Assembly: GCF_900187445.1 (NCBI RefSeq) | Contig: NZ_FYEB01000001.1 | Coordinates: 1 to 64,000 of the forward strand | From: Pseudomonas sp. Irchel s3b2 | GTDB lineage: Bacteria > Pseudomonadota > Gammaproteobacteria > Pseudomonadales > Pseudomonadaceae | Reading direction: 5' to 3' | Length of the DNA: 64,000 nt | Shown here: positions 1-8,934 of the stretch, piece by piece | How positions within the stretch are numbered: the stretch's first letter is position 1 | Layout: every line of letters starts with the position of its first letter | Made by a program: the position numbers and the translations under genes | The notes under the pieces: generated by a model | Told to the model about the DNA's origin: nothing | Databases searched by the model: none | What the model saw: only the letters and a program-made list of their open reading frames with translations

Positions 1-102
1 CATTGGAACCACCTGATCCCATCCCGAACTCAGCAGTGAAACGATGCATCGCCGATGGTAGTGTGGGGTTTCCCCATGTGAGAGTAGGTCATCGTCAAGA
101 TT
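1..102 (+). rRNA. rrf: 5S ribosomal RNA, 3' part
   Basis: The sequence from the ACCACCTGATCCCATC block to the closing GTCATCGTCAAGATT is the typical Pseudomonas 5S rRNA. The first roughly 18 bases lie before the window, so this is the end of an rRNA operon entering from the left. The exact 3' end (about 100-102) is estimated from family knowledge. An rRNA operon beside the pqi and mks genes is also the arrangement I recall in P. aeruginosa. Confidence 0.95.
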
Positions 103-110
103 AAATTCCG

Positions 111-148
111 AAACCCCTATCTGCGTATGCAGGTAGGGGTTTTGTTTT
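111..148 (+). terminator. rRNA operon terminator
   Basis: AAACCCCTATCTGC pairs with GCAGGTAGGGGTTT around a GTAT loop and is followed by a T-rich run. This is a strong intrinsic terminator directly after the 5S gene. Confidence 0.9.
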
Positions 149-249
149 GTCCGCAGGAAAAGAACACTTCGGCGTCAGCACAAAATTGCACAGTTATTTT
201 CGAGTCAGGACACTAGAATAGGTCCAACTTATTTGGAGCCAGAGCCTTT

Positions 250-909
250 ATGCCAGATCCGGTTGACGCCCCTGGGCTGTCAGATTTACCGCTGGACGAC
301 TTGGTAGCGTGTCATGAGTGCGACTTGCTGATGCGCAAGCCTGAGCTTGCTCATGGTGAGAAAGCCGTCTGTGTACGCTGCGGTTATGAGCTGTATGCCC
401 ATCGACATAATGTCGTGCAGCGCAGTCTCGCCTTGGTCATTGCCGCACTGTTGTTGTACATCCCGGCGAACTTTTTACCCATCATGCAGCTCCATCTACT
501 CGGACAGTCGTCGCACGATACTGTCTGGAGTGGCGTTGTCGGTCTGTTCGATACCGGTATGCGAGGCGTAGCGGCAGTGGTATTCCTTTGCAGCATGGGG
601 ATTCCGCTGCTCAAGCTGCTTTGCCAACTGGTCGTATTGCTGAGTATTCGCTTCGATATCGGACGCAGTTACGGCTTGCTGCTCTACCGCATTTATCACC
701 ATCTACGGGACTGGGGGATGCTCGAGGTTTACCTCATGGGCGTACTGGTTGCGATCGTTAAATTGGCCGATATGGCGGCGATCACCGTAGGTTTTGGTCT
801 GGCGTGCTTCATCAGTTTGTTGTTGGTTCAGGTCTGGCTGGAAGTGGTGATGTCACCGCACCAGATCTGGCAGGCTCTATCAGGAGAAGATGCCCATGCG
901 GGCGATTGA
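250..909 (+). CDS. pqiA: PqiA-domain inner membrane protein, first copy
   Basis: Paraquat-inducible protein A family (LetA/PqiA), the inner-membrane partner of MCE proteins that move lipids between the two membranes. The N-terminus has two CxxC pairs (C21/C24 and C41/C44), a zinc-ribbon-like element, followed by four or so hydrophobic segments starting near residue 58. At 219 aa it is half the length of E. coli PqiA or LetA, which carry two such domains. The second half is the next gene, overlapping by 14 nt, so the two probably form one assembly. Upstream GGAG lies about 11 nt from the ATG. No PqiC lipoprotein gene follows the operon. Confidence 0.88.
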   Translation: MPDPVDAPGLSDLPLDDLVACHECDLLMRKPELAHGEKAVCVRCGYELYAHRHNVVQRSLALVIAALLLYIPANFLPIMQLHLLGQSSHDTVWSGVVGLFDTGMRGVAAVVFLCSMGIPLLKLLCQLVVLLSIRFDIGRSYGLLLYRIYHHLRDWGMLEVYLMGVLVAIVKLADMAAITVGFGLACFISLLLVQVWLEVVMSPHQIWQALSGEDAHAGD

Positions 910-1519
910 TGCAGGCATTCTGATTTGTGCTGAATGTCATGAGTTGAACAAGCAGGAAGCCGATACCGACGAGCAGGTTTGCACCCGCTGCGGTGCGCTG
1001 GTTCATGCCCGCCGCCCGAACAGCCTGATGCGTACCTGGGCGTTATTGGTCACAGGCGCGATTCTCTACATTCCGGCTAACGTGCTGCCGATCATGACCG
1101 TCAATTCCTTGGGCCAAGGCGATCCGAGCACCATCATGTCCGGTGTGATCCAATTGGTTCAGCACGGCATGATTCCAATCGCCGCCGTGGTTTTTATCGC
1201 CAGCATCCTGGTTCCCACGTTCAAATTGGTGGGTATCGCATTGCTGCTGTTTTCGGTGCAGCGCCGCCAGCCGCTTTCGGCACGCCAGCGCATTCTGATG
1301 TACCGCTTTATCGAGTTCATCGGCCGCTGGTCGATGCTGGATATCTTTGTGATCGCCATCCTGGTGGCGGTTGTGAATTTCGGACGGCTTGCCAGTATCG
1401 AAGCTAATCCTGGCGCCATCGCCTTCGCCAGTGTGGTGATTTTGACGATGCTTGCCGCAGTAACTTTCGATCCCCGACTGATTTGGGATAACACGGAGTC
1501 GGACGACGACCATGACTGA
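896..1519 (+). CDS. pqiA: PqiA-domain inner membrane protein, second copy
   Basis: Second single-domain PqiA/LetA-type protein, with CxxC pairs at C11/C14 and C29/C32 and a membrane domain containing the same YIPANxLPIM motif as its neighbour. I chose the ATG at 896 because AGGAG at 882-886 is 9 nt away; an in-frame ATG at 890 is only 3 nt from it. It overlaps the previous gene by 14 nt and the following MCE gene by 8 nt, so the three are translationally coupled. Probable role: with its twin, the membrane energiser or entry point for the PqiB-like tunnel. Confidence 0.87.
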   Translation: MRAIDAGILICAECHELNKQEADTDEQVCTRCGALVHARRPNSLMRTWALLVTGAILYIPANVLPIMTVNSLGQGDPSTIMSGVIQLVQHGMIPIAAVVFIASILVPTFKLVGIALLLFSVQRRQPLSARQRILMYRFIEFIGRWSMLDIFVIAILVAVVNFGRLASIEANPGAIAFASVVILTMLAAVTFDPRLIWDNTESDDDHD

Positions 1520-3815
1520 TTTGCCTAAAGCGAAAACCCGACCGGCCTCGAACTGGTCTGCTATCTGGGTGTTGCCCCTGATTGCCTTGATCATCGGCGG
1601 TTGGCTCGGCTGGCGTGCCTACAGCGAGACGGGCATCGAGATTCAGGTGCGCTTCGAAAGCGGTGAAGGCATTCAGGCCAACAAGACCGAAGTCGTCTAC
1701 AAAGGCATGTCGGTCGGTAAGGTGAAAGCCCTCAAGCTCGATGACGAAGGCAGCTCCAAAGGAGTAATCGCGACCATCGAGATGAACAAGGACGTGCAGC
1801 AATACCTCAAGACCAGCACGCGTTTCTGGCTGGTCAAACCGAGCGTGAGCCTGGCCGGTATCACGGGCCTGGAGACGCTGGTCTCGGGTAACTATGTGGC
1901 CGTCAGCCCAGGCGAAGGCGAGCCGACCCGCAAGTTCAAGGCCCTTGCCCAAGAGCCTCCGCTGTCGGACGCCCAACCCGGCTTGCACTTGACCATCAAG
2001 GCTGATCGCCTTGGTTCGCTGAATCGTGGCAGCCCGGTATTTTACAAGCAGATTCAGGTCGGTCAGATCAAAAGCTACGTGCTGTCCGCAGACCAGAGTA
2101 CGGTCGAACTTAAAGTCTTCATCGAGCCGACTTACGCCAACCTTGTGCGCAAACACACGCGTTTCTGGAATGCCAGCGGCATCAGTATCGACGCCAACCT
2201 TTCTGGTGTGAAAGTGCGTAGCGAGTCCCTCGCCAGCATCGTCGCCGGTGGTATTGCATTTGCCACTCCGGAGAGCCGCAAGGACAGCCCGCCCACCGAT
2301 CCAAGCCTGCCGTTCCGTCTCTATGAGGATTTCGATGCGGCCGCAGCGGGTATTCGGGTCAAGGTCAAACTCAGCGATTTCGAAGGCCTGCAGGCCGGGC
2401 GTACGCCGGTAATGTACAAAGGCATCCAGGTCGGTAATCTGAAAACGCTCAAGATTGACCCGGACCTGTCCAGTGCTAGCGCCGAGTTGACGCTCGACCC
2501 ACTGGCCGAGGATTACCTGGTCACTGGCACCCAGTTCTGGGTGGTAAAACCGTCGATTTCGCTCGCCGGTATCACGGGCCTGGAAGCGCTGGTAAAAGGT
2601 AATTACATCGCCGTGCGCCCTGGTGACAAGGGCGGTGCACCGCAGCGCGAGTTTGAAGCACGGCCCAAGGCTCCGCCGCTGGATTTGCGTTCGCCAGGCC
2701 TGCACTTGGTGCTGTTCACCGACAACCTTGGGTCTCTGGAAGTCGGCAGTCCGATTCTCTACAAACAGGTCAAGGTCGGTTCGGTTCAGAGCTATCAATT
2801 CTCCCGCACCAAGAAGCAGCTGGTGATCGGGGTGCATATCGAGAAGGAATACGAAGGGCTGGTTAATGCCTCGACGCGTTTCTGGAATGCCAGCGGCATT
2901 ACGCTCACCGGTGGGTTAACCGGCGGCATCCAGGTCAAAAGTGAATCATTGCAGAGCCTGATGGCCGGAGGTATCGCCTTCGAAACCCCGGAAGCCAAGG
3001 CTCCGTTGCAAAAGCGTATTCCACGTTTCCGCCTGCATGCCAACCATGATGACGCAACGCAGAAAGGCACTGTGGTGACGATCAAGGTCGATCGCGCCGA
3101 TGGCCTGCGCAGTGGCACGCCGGTTCGATTCAAAGGTCTGGACGTTGGCAAGATTGAGGACGTCGATCTCACTGATGACCTGCAATCAGTGCTGCTGACC
3201 GCGCGGATCACAGAAGTGCCGGAGCGTATCGCTCAGGTCGGCAGTCAGTTCTGGGTCGTCAAACCTGAGCTCGGTCTGCTTAAAACGTCGAACCTCGAAA
3301 CTTTGGTCACCGGGCAATACATCGAAGTGCAACCGGCGCCGAAGAACCTCGGCCCGCAGAAGACTTTCGTGGCGTTGACCAATCCCCCTGAAACCGCCAA
3401 GGAAGAGGCTGGTTTAAGCCTGGTGTTGAGCGCTGCTCGTCGGGGGTCGCTGAAGACCGGCGTTCCCGTCACCTATCGCGAAATCACGGTAGGCAAGGTG
3501 ACCGGCTATGAACTGGGTCAGACGGCTGATCGAGTGTTAGTGCACATCCTGATCGAGCCGAAGTATGCGCCGCTGGTGCGCAGCGGTACGCGGTTCTGGA
3601 ACACCAGTGGTTTTGGTTTTGACTACGGCTTGTTCAAAGGCGCGACAATACGCACTGAATCGCTGGAGACGCTGGTTCAGGGCGGTATTGCCTTTGCCAC
3701 GCCGGATGGCGACCGCATGGGTGTCCCGGCGCGGCCCGAGCAGACGTTCCCGTTGTTCGACCAGTTCGAAGATGAGTGGCTGACCTGGGCGCCGAAGATC
3801 GCAATCGGCAAGTAG
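1512..3815 (+). CDS. pqiB: PqiB/LetB-like MCE protein with six MCE domains
   Basis: Intermembrane transport protein of the MCE (MlaD) superfamily. One transmembrane helix lies at about residues 15-37, followed by six MCE repeats that I can count by their repeated hallmarks: a KGxxVGK-like turn, then alternating FWLVKPS..GITGLETLVSGNYxxV and FWNASG..RSESLxxLVxGGIAFATP endings. E. coli PqiB has three MCE domains and LetB seven, so six is intermediate. Such proteins form stacked hexameric rings that make a periplasm-spanning tunnel for lipids. It is the last gene of the pqiA-pqiA-pqiB operon and is followed by a shared terminator. Confidence 0.9.
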   Translation: MTDLPKAKTRPASNWSAIWVLPLIALIIGGWLGWRAYSETGIEIQVRFESGEGIQANKTEVVYKGMSVGKVKALKLDDEGSSKGVIATIEMNKDVQQYLKTSTRFWLVKPSVSLAGITGLETLVSGNYVAVSPGEGEPTRKFKALAQEPPLSDAQPGLHLTIKADRLGSLNRGSPVFYKQIQVGQIKSYVLSADQSTVELKVFIEPTYANLVRKHTRFWNASGISIDANLSGVKVRSESLASIVAGGIAFATPESRKDSPPTDPSLPFRLYEDFDAAAAGIRVKVKLSDFEGLQAGRTPVMYKGIQVGNLKTLKIDPDLSSASAELTLDPLAEDYLVTGTQFWVVKPSISLAGITGLEALVKGNYIAVRPGDKGGAPQREFEARPKAPPLDLRSPGLHLVLFTDNLGSLEVGSPILYKQVKVGSVQSYQFSRTKKQLVIGVHIEKEYEGLVNASTRFWNASGITLTGGLTGGIQVKSESLQSLMAGGIAFETPEAKAPLQKRIPRFRLHANHDDATQKGTVVTIKVDRADGLRSGTPVRFKGLDVGKIEDVDLTDDLQSVLLTARITEVPERIAQVGSQFWVVKPELGLLKTSNLETLVTGQYIEVQPAPKNLGPQKTFVALTNPPETAKEEAGLSLVLSAARRGSLKTGVPVTYREITVGKVTGYELGQTADRVLVHILIEPKYAPLVRSGTRFWNTSGFGFDYGLFKGATIRTESLETLVQGGIAFATPDGDRMGVPARPEQTFPLFDQFEDEWLTWAPKIAIGK

Positions 3816-3840
3816 TTTATCGGCGCCTGTGATGCTGCCT

Positions 3841-3866
3841 TCGCGGGCAAGCCTCGCTCCTACAAT
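3841..3866. repeat. Single REP-type repeat
   Basis: CGCGGGCAAGCCTCGCTCCTACA, one arm of the repeat that appears as inverted pairs near 10,200 and 55,430. Here it is solitary between two convergent genes. Confidence 0.75.
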
Positions 3867-3872
3867 GAAAAG

Positions 3873-3915
3873 ATAAAAAAAGGCCGCGATCCATTGGATC
3901 GCGGCCTTTTTGTTG
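3873..3915. terminator. Bidirectional terminator between pqiB and mksB
   Basis: AAAAAAAGGCCGCGATCC and GGATCGCGGCCTTTTT form a perfect stem with an A-run on one side and a T-run on the other, placed between convergent genes. It should stop transcription from both sides. Confidence 0.92.
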
Positions 3916-3932
3916 GCTTGGATTAAGTCAAA

Positions 3933-6773
3933 TCAGACCGCATCCAGCTCTGGCTCATCAGCTTGTACAACAACGGTTGCCTTCACTTCATCGTGGCGAC
4001 GGATGTACTTCCAGTCCGCCTCGTCGATGTAGATACCGTTCGGGCCGCTGCCGCCTTCCAGGTCGATGGCGACACTGGCGCAAACTTGCGGCTTCACACT
4101 CGCCAGGATCGGCACGAAGCCCAGTTGCAGACTGGTCTCCAGCAGTGCTGCCTGGTTCTTCTCGTCGATGTCCGCCGCCTCGTCGAGGTAGTACGGCAGG
4201 CGCACGCGACCGGCCTGGTCGCGGTCCATCAAGTGCAGCAACAAGTACATGTTGGTCAGCGCCTTGATGGTCATGGTGGTGCCGTTGGACGCCGCGCCGT
4301 CGATATCGGTGTGGATCACCGGTTGGCCATTGACCTTGGTGATCTCGAACGCCAGCTCAAACAGATCCTTGAGACCGAGCTGGTTGTGGTTGGCGGCCAC
4401 CAGGCGCGCCAGGTATTCCTTGGCTTCTTCGTTCTTGTTGTCCTGCTCGGCGCTTTGGCTCAGGTCGAAGACGGAGAGGGTTTCGCCTTCTTCGTACTGA
4501 CCGGCGCTGTGGATGATCTGGTCAATGTGCTTGAGCGCTTCCTTGTTCGGTGCGAGCACGATGCGGAAGCTTTGCAGGTTGGAGACCTGACGTTTGTTGA
4601 TCTCGCGGTTGAACAGCGCCAGTTGATGTTCGAGGCTGTCATAGTCGCTGCGAATGTTACGCAGGGTCCGGGCGATGTCGGTGACTGCCGCACGACGCGC
4701 CTTGCCGAGGGTCAGGGCTTCGTCGGTGCGGTGTGCGTAGGCATTGATCAGCAGTTGCAGGCGACGCTCCATATCGTCTTCGCTGTCGAATTTGGCCACG
4801 CCTTTCAGGCGAACCTGAGCGTAGAGCGCGTCGATTTGCCCGTCGCTGCGCAGCAAACCTTGCCAGCTGTCCTGATAGTCATTGAGCAATGGCAGCAGGT
4901 TGTCCATGGAGTCGTCGACCGGGTCCATGAACGGCGTGCCGAATGGCAGGTCCGCCGGCAACAGCTGACGGCGGCGCAGAGCGTCATCGAGGGTGCGTTG
5001 CTTGGCTTCCATGTCGCCGATCTGCCGCCCGACCAGTTGCAGCTTGGCCGACAGTTGCTGGACGCGTTCGGTGAAGGCGTCGCTGGAACGTTTCAATTCG
5101 TCCTGAGCGGCTTCCATCTGTGCCAACTGCTCAAGCTTGTCGCCTTCCTCGGCGCTCAGGGTTTGCGCGCGGCGGAAGTCTTCCAGGGCTTTCTGTGCAT
5201 CCAGCACTTGCTGGTACAGCGCTTCGGTCTGGGTCTTGCTGGCCGCGCGGTCGGCAGCCACGGCAGCTTGAGTTTTGAGCTGCTTGAGTTCTTTTTCCAG
5301 GCGGTCTTTCTGATCGCGCAACGCCGCACGGTCAGCCAGGGCTTGCAGCGCTGGCGGCTCAATGTGCGAGATGTCGATCGACAGGCCCGGCACTTCGAAG
5401 CGCTCGCCTTTGAAACCATCGAGGATCAGTTCCATGGATTTGACCCACTGACCGTCCTCATCCAGCGTAATGCCGTGCTCGCCCAGCGGCAGGCTGAACA
5501 GCGCGCTGTTGAACAACCGCATCAGGCGCTCGACGTCCTGCTGCGAAAACTCTTCGCGCAAACGGGCGTAGCTATTGTTGTCGGCGTGATCGAGTTGCTG
5601 CTTGACGGACTTCAGGCGTTTTTCCAGATCCCGCAGACGCTCTTCCAGGTCTTCGGCGCTGAACTGTCGCGACTGGGCCAGCGCACCGGCCAGTTCGTCG
5701 TGCGCATCCTTGGCCGCGAGCAGTTGCTGCTCAAGGACTTTGACGTCATCGACCAGCGCGAAGCGATGCTTGAGCACCGACAACTCGCCGAGCCAGCGCT
5801 GGATGCCGGTGATTTCCCGCTCCAGACGCATCAGTTCTTGAGTACCGCCACGTTGATCGTTTTGCAGCGCGTCCTGCTCGTTGCGGTAGTGCTCGGCCTG
5901 AATCGTCAATTCTTCCTTGCGCGCACTGGCATAGTCCGACCAAGTGCCGAGCAAGGAATCGAGCAGCGGCGAGATCCGGTGCAGTTTGCCGCGCAGGATA
6001 TTGCGCTGGGCCACGCCAGCGGCCAGTGCTTCAACCAGCGGGCCAGCGGTGACCAGCGAGTTGTAATCCTGCTCCATGCGACGTACATCGCGGAACGCTT
6101 CTTCACACGCAGCAATGTAATCGACACTGCCGGAACGCAGGCTGTGTTCGAACGCATCGAGGAACAACTGCTTGAGTTTCGCAGCCGTGATTTCGCGCAT
6201 GTGCAGCAAGTTGATGAACAGCGCGCGGAAGGTCTTCAGGCTCTGCTCGCTGGTGGAGCGCAGCGGGATGAGCGTCAGGTCCAGTGGAATCGAGGTGTGA
6301 CCGCCGACCAGCAAACGACGCAGTTCATCGGGCTTGAGTTCGTAGGCCTTCAGGCCTTCGCGTTCAAGGTTGGTGAACAGTTCTTTCTGACGCAGGCAGG
6401 TGTCATTTTTTTGGTAATGGGCGAGATCCAGTTTGCCGGCGTAGGCGAAGAATTGGTGACCGAAACCGCCACCGGGGCCGCGACCGACCACGCCGATCAC
6501 GTGTGGACCGTGCGGCAGTGAAACTTCGACGAGGATGTAACTGGTGTCCGAGGCGAAGTAAAAACGCCGGGATTGCTCCAGACTGTACTTGCCGAAACTC
6601 ATGTCCGACATGCGCGCCAGAATCGGGAACTGCAAGGCGTTGATCGAGGCGGATTTACCGAGGTTGTTCGCGCCGTAGACCGACAGCGGCTCTTCCAGCG
6701 GAAACAGCCCGAGGCTGTAACCGGCGGTGTTCAAAAGGGCAAAGCGGCGAATGCCGTAGCGTTCCTTGCTCAT
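3933..6773 (-). CDS. mksB: MksB, SMC-like ATPase of the MksBEF condensin
   Basis: MukB-like condensin ATPase that organises the chromosome. The N-terminal nucleotide-binding motif is YGANNLGKSAS (K40, S41), in the usual place for a split ABC head. Long charged coiled-coil stretches fill the middle (about residues 230-720), and the Walker B segment YYLDEAADID lies near residues 861-870, with the ABC-signature-like region near 820. Length 946 aa fits the MksB class. It is the last gene of mksF-mksE-mksB, overlapping mksE by 4 nt (ATGA). No fourth gene (mksG, the nuclease that makes the set a Wadjet-type plasmid defence) follows: a terminator and pqiB come next. Confidence 0.9.
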   Translation of the reverse strand: MSKERYGIRRFALLNTAGYSLGLFPLEEPLSVYGANNLGKSASINALQFPILARMSDMSFGKYSLEQSRRFYFASDTSYILVEVSLPHGPHVIGVVGRGPGGGFGHQFFAYAGKLDLAHYQKNDTCLRQKELFTNLEREGLKAYELKPDELRRLLVGGHTSIPLDLTLIPLRSTSEQSLKTFRALFINLLHMREITAAKLKQLFLDAFEHSLRSGSVDYIAACEEAFRDVRRMEQDYNSLVTAGPLVEALAAGVAQRNILRGKLHRISPLLDSLLGTWSDYASARKEELTIQAEHYRNEQDALQNDQRGGTQELMRLEREITGIQRWLGELSVLKHRFALVDDVKVLEQQLLAAKDAHDELAGALAQSRQFSAEDLEERLRDLEKRLKSVKQQLDHADNNSYARLREEFSQQDVERLMRLFNSALFSLPLGEHGITLDEDGQWVKSMELILDGFKGERFEVPGLSIDISHIEPPALQALADRAALRDQKDRLEKELKQLKTQAAVAADRAASKTQTEALYQQVLDAQKALEDFRRAQTLSAEEGDKLEQLAQMEAAQDELKRSSDAFTERVQQLSAKLQLVGRQIGDMEAKQRTLDDALRRRQLLPADLPFGTPFMDPVDDSMDNLLPLLNDYQDSWQGLLRSDGQIDALYAQVRLKGVAKFDSEDDMERRLQLLINAYAHRTDEALTLGKARRAAVTDIARTLRNIRSDYDSLEHQLALFNREINKRQVSNLQSFRIVLAPNKEALKHIDQIIHSAGQYEEGETLSVFDLSQSAEQDNKNEEAKEYLARLVAANHNQLGLKDLFELAFEITKVNGQPVIHTDIDGAASNGTTMTIKALTNMYLLLHLMDRDQAGRVRLPYYLDEAADIDEKNQAALLETSLQLGFVPILASVKPQVCASVAIDLEGGSGPNGIYIDEADWKYIRRHDEVKATVVVQADEPELDAV

Positions 6774-7471
6774 GCGTCGGTCTCCTGTTCTTCGGCTATG
6801 GCGCGGGCCAGGGCGTCTTCTTCGCTCTCTACCTCAAATTCTCTCAAGTCGAGCGGATCATCGGTTTGCAGCAATTTTTCGTCGCTATCGTCGTCGATCA
6901 ACACCGGAGCCGGCAGAGGCAACACGCTGTGCAGGCTGGCCGCCAGATCGCGGTCCTGCTGAACCGAGAGGCAAACGTCGAGGAAGCGGTGCATCGGCGG
7001 CAGGAAACGGTAAACCCCGTTTTCTTCGCTGGCGAAACCGAGCTGAGTCATGCGGCGCATGATTTTTTCTTCGAGTTCTTCGACGGTCTGCACTTCAGCC
7101 TGAATGAACAGGTCGCGGTACTTTTCCAGCAACGAGGGCAATTCGTCGCGACCGAGGCTGCCACCGTCGAGTACGGCAATCGGGTCACGGCCCTGATCCG
7201 CCAGATGCTCGACGAGGATGAAGGTGAACAGGGCCAGACGTTGCGCAGTCTTGTTCACCGCCGCTGCGGCGAGGTCGGGTACGAAGTAGTAGAAACCCCG
7301 GGTGTCGCAGACCAGTTCAAAGCCCAGTGCCTTGAACAGCGTGCGGTACTGGTCCTGGAAGTTCGACAGTTGCGCGTACAGCTCCGGGTCGCGGCGGCTG
7401 ACGTGGTAACCCTTGAACAGCTCGCGGAAGATCGGCGCCAGTTGAGACAGTTCGGATAGATCAAGATGCAT
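6770..7471 (-). CDS. mksE: MksE, condensin accessory subunit
   Basis: The 233 aa middle gene of the mks operon, with the N-terminus MHLDLSELSQLAPIFRELFKG and the acidic C-terminus usual in MksE/MukE-like subunits. The protein is a winged-helix (KITE-type) dimer that binds the kleisin MksF and modulates the MksB ATPase. It overlaps mksF by 11 nt and mksB by 4 nt, showing tight translational coupling. Assignment rests on position and general character more than on a catalytic motif. Confidence 0.85.
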   Translation of the reverse strand: MHLDLSELSQLAPIFRELFKGYHVSRRDPELYAQLSNFQDQYRTLFKALGFELVCDTRGFYYFVPDLAAAAVNKTAQRLALFTFILVEHLADQGRDPIAVLDGGSLGRDELPSLLEKYRDLFIQAEVQTVEELEEKIMRRMTQLGFASEENGVYRFLPPMHRFLDVCLSVQQDRDLAASLHSVLPLPAPVLIDDDSDEKLLQTDDPLDLREFEVESEEDALARAIAEEQETDA

Positions 7472-8735
7472 GTGGAATGCTCGCAGAATCCTCGGCGCTG
7501 TCGCGGGCCGAGAGCAGGGCGAAGGAGCGCAGGCTGACCTGATGCTCGTGAGTGTGGTAATCGCGACGTTCCAGACGCTCGCGTTTGAAGCGTTTTTCCC
7601 GCGACAGGCGCGAGAACCAGTACAGCAATTCGTCAGTGGCGCCGTCCGGCTCCTGCTCCAGCAACCAGGTCATCAGGTCCGGCATCGGCAGGGCGTCTTC
7701 GCAACGTTCGAGCATTTCCCGAACCGTGCGTGGCGCACGCGGGGCTTCGCCTTTCTGGGTCTTGTGAGCCTTGGGGAAACGCGCAGGTTTCGGCTCGAAA
7801 CGGGCCAGGGCGTACACGTAGGCTTCGACCTGACTGGCGCTGCCAAGGAAGGTACTTTGCGGTCGGGTGAACATCGGCATCGCGGCTTGCGGTACCGCAT
7901 CGATACCTTTACGACGAATCGCCGCCAGGGCCAGCGCCGCGCCACGGGTCACGGCGTTATGCCGGCGCGCTTCTTCACGCAGCGGCAGCAGCAGCTCGCG
8001 GGCGTGACGCAGGGTCAACTGGGCGCTGGTCTGCATTTCGAGGATACGCGCGTGGGTGCGCAGCAGCATGTCGTCGTCGACCAGGTGGCCGAGGCGTTGC
8101 TGTTCGCTGAGCATCTTCAGCAGGACGGTTTCGACCTTGCGCACGCCTTGTTCGAAGGCACCGTCGGCGTTCACCAGATCAATCATCGGCTCGACGTATT
8201 CGTCCCAGGTCGCCAGCACTTCAGCGTAACGCTGGCGCAACGGAATCTGTCGGTCGCTGGTTTTCGCCCGTTCGGCGACGGCCACCAGTGCCTGTTCGTC
8301 GTTATCGAGTTTTTTCAGCACGTCACGCACGCGCATGTCGAGCAGGCGCAACTGGCGGGCCAGATCATTGCCGTCGCGGATATCGAACGCGTCCTGGATG
8401 TAACCGGCCAGACGCTCGAGGTGGCGCAGGTAAGCTTCGATTTCCAGGCACAGCCCCAGACGGTGCTCACGGCGCAGGTAAGCGAGGAAATCGTGGATCT
8501 GCGCATTGAGCTCGAAACGGTTCGGGCTTTTTGCCACGGGAACCAGAATGTCGAGGCGAATCCACACATCCAACAGGCTGGTGATGTCTTGCGGCGTACT
8601 GTCGAGTTGCTGGGCGGCCAGTTGCGTGCGCAATTCGTTGAGGCTCAATGTGCCTTGGTCGAAGTGCTCGCACAGAGGCTCCAGAAGTGCCCAGTGTTCA
8701 GCGAGGGCGCGCAAGACGCGCTTGGGTTCGATCAT
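7461..8735 (-). CDS. mksF: MksF, kleisin subunit of the MksBEF condensin
   Basis: First gene of the mks operon, 424 aa, beginning MIEPKRVLRALAEHWALLEPL. It is mostly helical by composition and fits MksF, the kleisin that bridges the MksB heads and recruits MksE. Start ATG is at 8735. The 199 bp upstream separate it from the divergent holD gene and must hold both promoters. P. aeruginosa has the same three genes in the same neighbourhood, between pqi and holD-rimI. Confidence 0.86.
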   Translation of the reverse strand: MIEPKRVLRALAEHWALLEPLCEHFDQGTLSLNELRTQLAAQQLDSTPQDITSLLDVWIRLDILVPVAKSPNRFELNAQIHDFLAYLRREHRLGLCLEIEAYLRHLERLAGYIQDAFDIRDGNDLARQLRLLDMRVRDVLKKLDNDEQALVAVAERAKTSDRQIPLRQRYAEVLATWDEYVEPMIDLVNADGAFEQGVRKVETVLLKMLSEQQRLGHLVDDDMLLRTHARILEMQTSAQLTLRHARELLLPLREEARRHNAVTRGAALALAAIRRKGIDAVPQAAMPMFTRPQSTFLGSASQVEAYVYALARFEPKPARFPKAHKTQKGEAPRAPRTVREMLERCEDALPMPDLMTWLLEQEPDGATDELLYWFSRLSREKRFKRERLERRDYHTHEHQVSLRSFALLSARDSAEDSASIPHAS

Positions 8736-8934
8736 CGGAATGGCCGGCTGGTTGGCGATTAAAAGCCGCGATTGTACTGCATCGCAGCCGTGTCGATTAA
8801 CTCTCGGGATAGGCTGTCGCCATTTTTCATGAGTGGAAAGACTATCGGTGAAGTCTATCGATCAACAGCGCGGGCGATCTTGAGCGAAGGGCGGTAGAAT
8901 CACCGCACTTTAGTTATCCACAAGTGGCCGACCT

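Noticed and set aside
1404..2837. 477-codon minus-strand frame opposite pqiB
   Set aside because: pqiB on the other strand has six clear MCE repeats; this frame merely repeats with the same period.
3963..6521. 852-codon plus-strand frame opposite mksB
   Set aside because: Mirror of the coiled-coil mksB frame; composition is that of an antisense reading (runs of L, Q, V, G, H) with no motifs.
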